Part shown: positions 62,864-64,000 of the stretch, piece after piece
How positions within the stretch are numbered: position 1 is the stretch's first letter
Layout: each line of letters starts with the position of its first letter
NCBI RefSeq assembly: GCF_018141105.1
Contig: NZ_CP054839.1
Span: 2,046,001-2,110,000, forward strand
DNA length: 64,000 nt
Source of the DNA: Saccharopolyspora erythraea
GTDB lineage: Bacteria > Actinomycetota > Actinomycetes > Mycobacteriales > Pseudonocardiaceae
Reading direction: 5' to 3'
Program-made: the position numbers and the translations under genes
The notes under the pieces: model-generated
Databases searched by the model: none
Seen by the model: only the letters and a program-made list of their open reading frames with translations
Told to the model about the DNA's origin: nothing

Positions 62864-64000
62864 TTCAGGTCGTCTTCCTCGGCCCTGGCGACCCACTGCG
62901 CGAACCGCTCGCCCTCGTCGCGCTGGGCGAGGTAGCGGCGCACCAACCGCTCGACGTAGTCGCCGAGCTCGGCGGAGGTCACCTTGTGGCCGCGGATCTT
63001 GCGGCCGAAGCCGGCGTCGAGCCCGAGCCCGCCGCCCAGGTGCACCTGGAAGCCCTCGACCTGGTTGCCCTCGCCGTCGGGCACCATCTGCCCCTTGAGC
63101 CCGATGTCGGCGACCTGGGTGCGGGCGCAGGCGTTCGGGCACCCGTTGAGGTTGACCGTGACCGGGTTGTCGACATCGCCCTGGATGTCGGCCAGCCGCT
63201 CCTCCAGCTCGTTGATCAGGTCGATCGCGCGCTGCTTGGTCTCGACGATGGCCAGCTTGCAGAACTCGATGCCGGTGCAGGCCATCACGCTGCGCCGCCA
63301 CGGCGACGGGTCGGCCTGCAGCCCGAGCTTGCCGAGGTCGCCGACCAGGCCGTCCACATCGGACTCGGCCACGTCGAGCACCAGCAGGTTCTGCTCGACG
63401 GTGGTGCGCACCCGGGACGAGCCGACGCGCTCGGCGGCCTTGGCCACCTCCACCAGCGTCGAGCCGGTGACCCGACCGGCCTGCGACTTGACGCCGACGT
63501 AGAAGTTGCCGTCGTTCTGCTTGTGCACGCCGATGTGGTCGCGGGCGGCCGGGGTCTCCGGCGCCGGGCCGTCGATCAGCTTGCGGCCCAGGTACTCGTC
63601 CTCCAGCACCTGCCGGAACTTCTCCGCGCCCCAGTCGTTGACCAGGAACTTCAGCCGCGCGCGGTTGCGCAGCCTGCGGTAGCCGTAGTCGCGGAAGATC
63701 TGCACCACGCCGAGCCAGACCTCGGCGGCCTCCTCCAGCGGCACCCAGGCGCCCAGCCGGACCGCCAGCTTCGGGTTGGTCGACAGCCCGCCGCCGACCC
63801 ACACGTCGAAGCCCGGACCGTGCTCGGGGTGCACCACGCCGACCAGCGACACGTCGTTGATCTCGGGCACGGTGTCCCAGCGCGGGGAGCCGCTGATCGC
63901 GGTCTTGAACTTGCGCGGCAGGTTCGACAGCGACCTGTCGCCGATGTAGCGCTCGGAGATCTCCTTGATCGCCGGCGTGGCGTCGATGATCTCGTCCGCG
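62860..64000 (-). CDS. Nitrite/sulfite reductase, siroheme-iron-sulfur type (5' end outside the window)
   Basis: Ferredoxin-dependent reduction of sulfite to sulfide. The frame is open to the window edge (ADEIIDATPAIKEISERYIG), so the N-terminal part is missing; about 380 residues are present. The [4Fe-4S]/siroheme ligands lie in CTGIEFCKLAIVE and NGCPNACARTQVADIG. GVHKQNDGNFYVGV and the parallel module FDVWVGGGLSTNPKLAV are typical. With cysH, cysD and cysN alongside, sulfite is the expected substrate. It is the first gene of the operon seen here. Confidence 0.94.
   Translation of the reverse strand, partial: ADEIIDATPAIKEISERYIGDRSLSNLPRKFKTAISGSPRWDTVPEINDVSLVGVVHPEHGPGFDVWVGGGLSTNPKLAVRLGAWVPLEEAAEVWLGVVQIFRDYGYRRLRNRARLKFLVNDWGAEKFRQVLEDEYLGRKLIDGPAPETPAARDHIGVHKQNDGNFYVGVKSQAGRVTGSTLVEVAKAAERVGSSRVRTTVEQNLLVLDVAESDVDGLVGDLGKLGLQADPSPWRRSVMACTGIEFCKLAIVETKQRAIDLINELEERLADIQGDVDNPVTVNLNGCPNACARTQVADIGLKGQMVPDGEGNQVEGFQVHLGGGLGLDAGFGRKIRGHKVTSAELGDYVERLVRRYLAQRDEGERFAQWVARAEEDDLK

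Overview
The window is chromosomal DNA from a high-GC actinomycete, most likely a Pseudonocardiales member such as Saccharopolyspora. The evidence is GTG/TTG starts, very GC-rich third positions, an XRE/DUF397 gene pair, a RamB-aceA pair, ECF41 and SigE-family sigma factors, and the actinobacterial order rplU-rpmA-obg-proB ... proA ... nadD-rsfS. The genus is an inference from gene content, not a measurement.

Layout. 1-18.7 kb: the conserved block rplU (5' cut), rpmA, obg, proB, proA, nadD, rsfS, a histidine phosphatase and a DegV protein. It is interrupted by accessory genes: an ECF41 sigma factor with an FAD oxidoreductase, an MFS transporter, a zinc-finger/XRE/DUF397 cluster, a RecQ-phosphoribosyltransferase fusion, and a TetR-P450-ferredoxin cassette. 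18.7-19.6 kb: a nested minisatellite (29-bp monomers in 87-bp units) and two DnaA-box-like sites. 19.6-32.3 kb: comEA-comEC, thrC with a SAM-I riboswitch leader, holA, rpsT, a TSUP permease, a cold-shock gene, an EamA transporter, a VOC protein, a methyltransferase and lepA. 32.3-40.6 kb: a Uma2 protein, ramB divergent from aceA, a nitronate-monooxygenase-like enzyme, a MOSC protein, an O-methyltransferase, a SigE-family sigma factor with a proline-rich membrane partner, and a VOC protein. 40.8-45.9 kb: a valine-catabolism operon (mmsA, acyl-CoA dehydrogenase, 3-hydroxyisobutyryl-CoA hydrolase, mmsB) with a duplicated, covarying hairpin element inside it. 46.0-49.7 kb: a secreted barnase-type RNase with barstar, a second Uma2 protein, an enoyl-CoA hydratase, and an SMR pump with its TetR regulator and a perfect palindromic operator. 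49.7-57.3 kb: two adjacent genes encoding five ADP-ribosylglycohydrolase-like domains, only two of which keep the full metal-binding motifs, with an N-terminal module resembling type VII secretion-associated and SseB proteins. 57.5-58.7 kb: a small CxxC protein and a toxin-antitoxin pair whose PIN toxin is frameshifted. 58.7-64 kb: a sulfate-assimilation operon (sulfite reductase cut by the window end, a small zinc-ribbon protein, cysH, cysD, cysN, and a sirohydrochlorin chelatase).

How the genes fit together. ProB and ProA are two steps of proline synthesis. The valine operon converts isobutyryl-CoA to propionyl-CoA. The sulfur operon carries sulfate to sulfide and includes a chelatase that could make the siroheme its reductase needs. 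RamB probably controls aceA. The strongest candidate for something undescribed is the five-domain ADP-ribosylglycohydrolase locus. Secondary candidates are the nested minisatellite, the covarying hairpins between mmsA and the acyl-CoA dehydrogenase gene, and the SAM riboswitch on threonine synthase.
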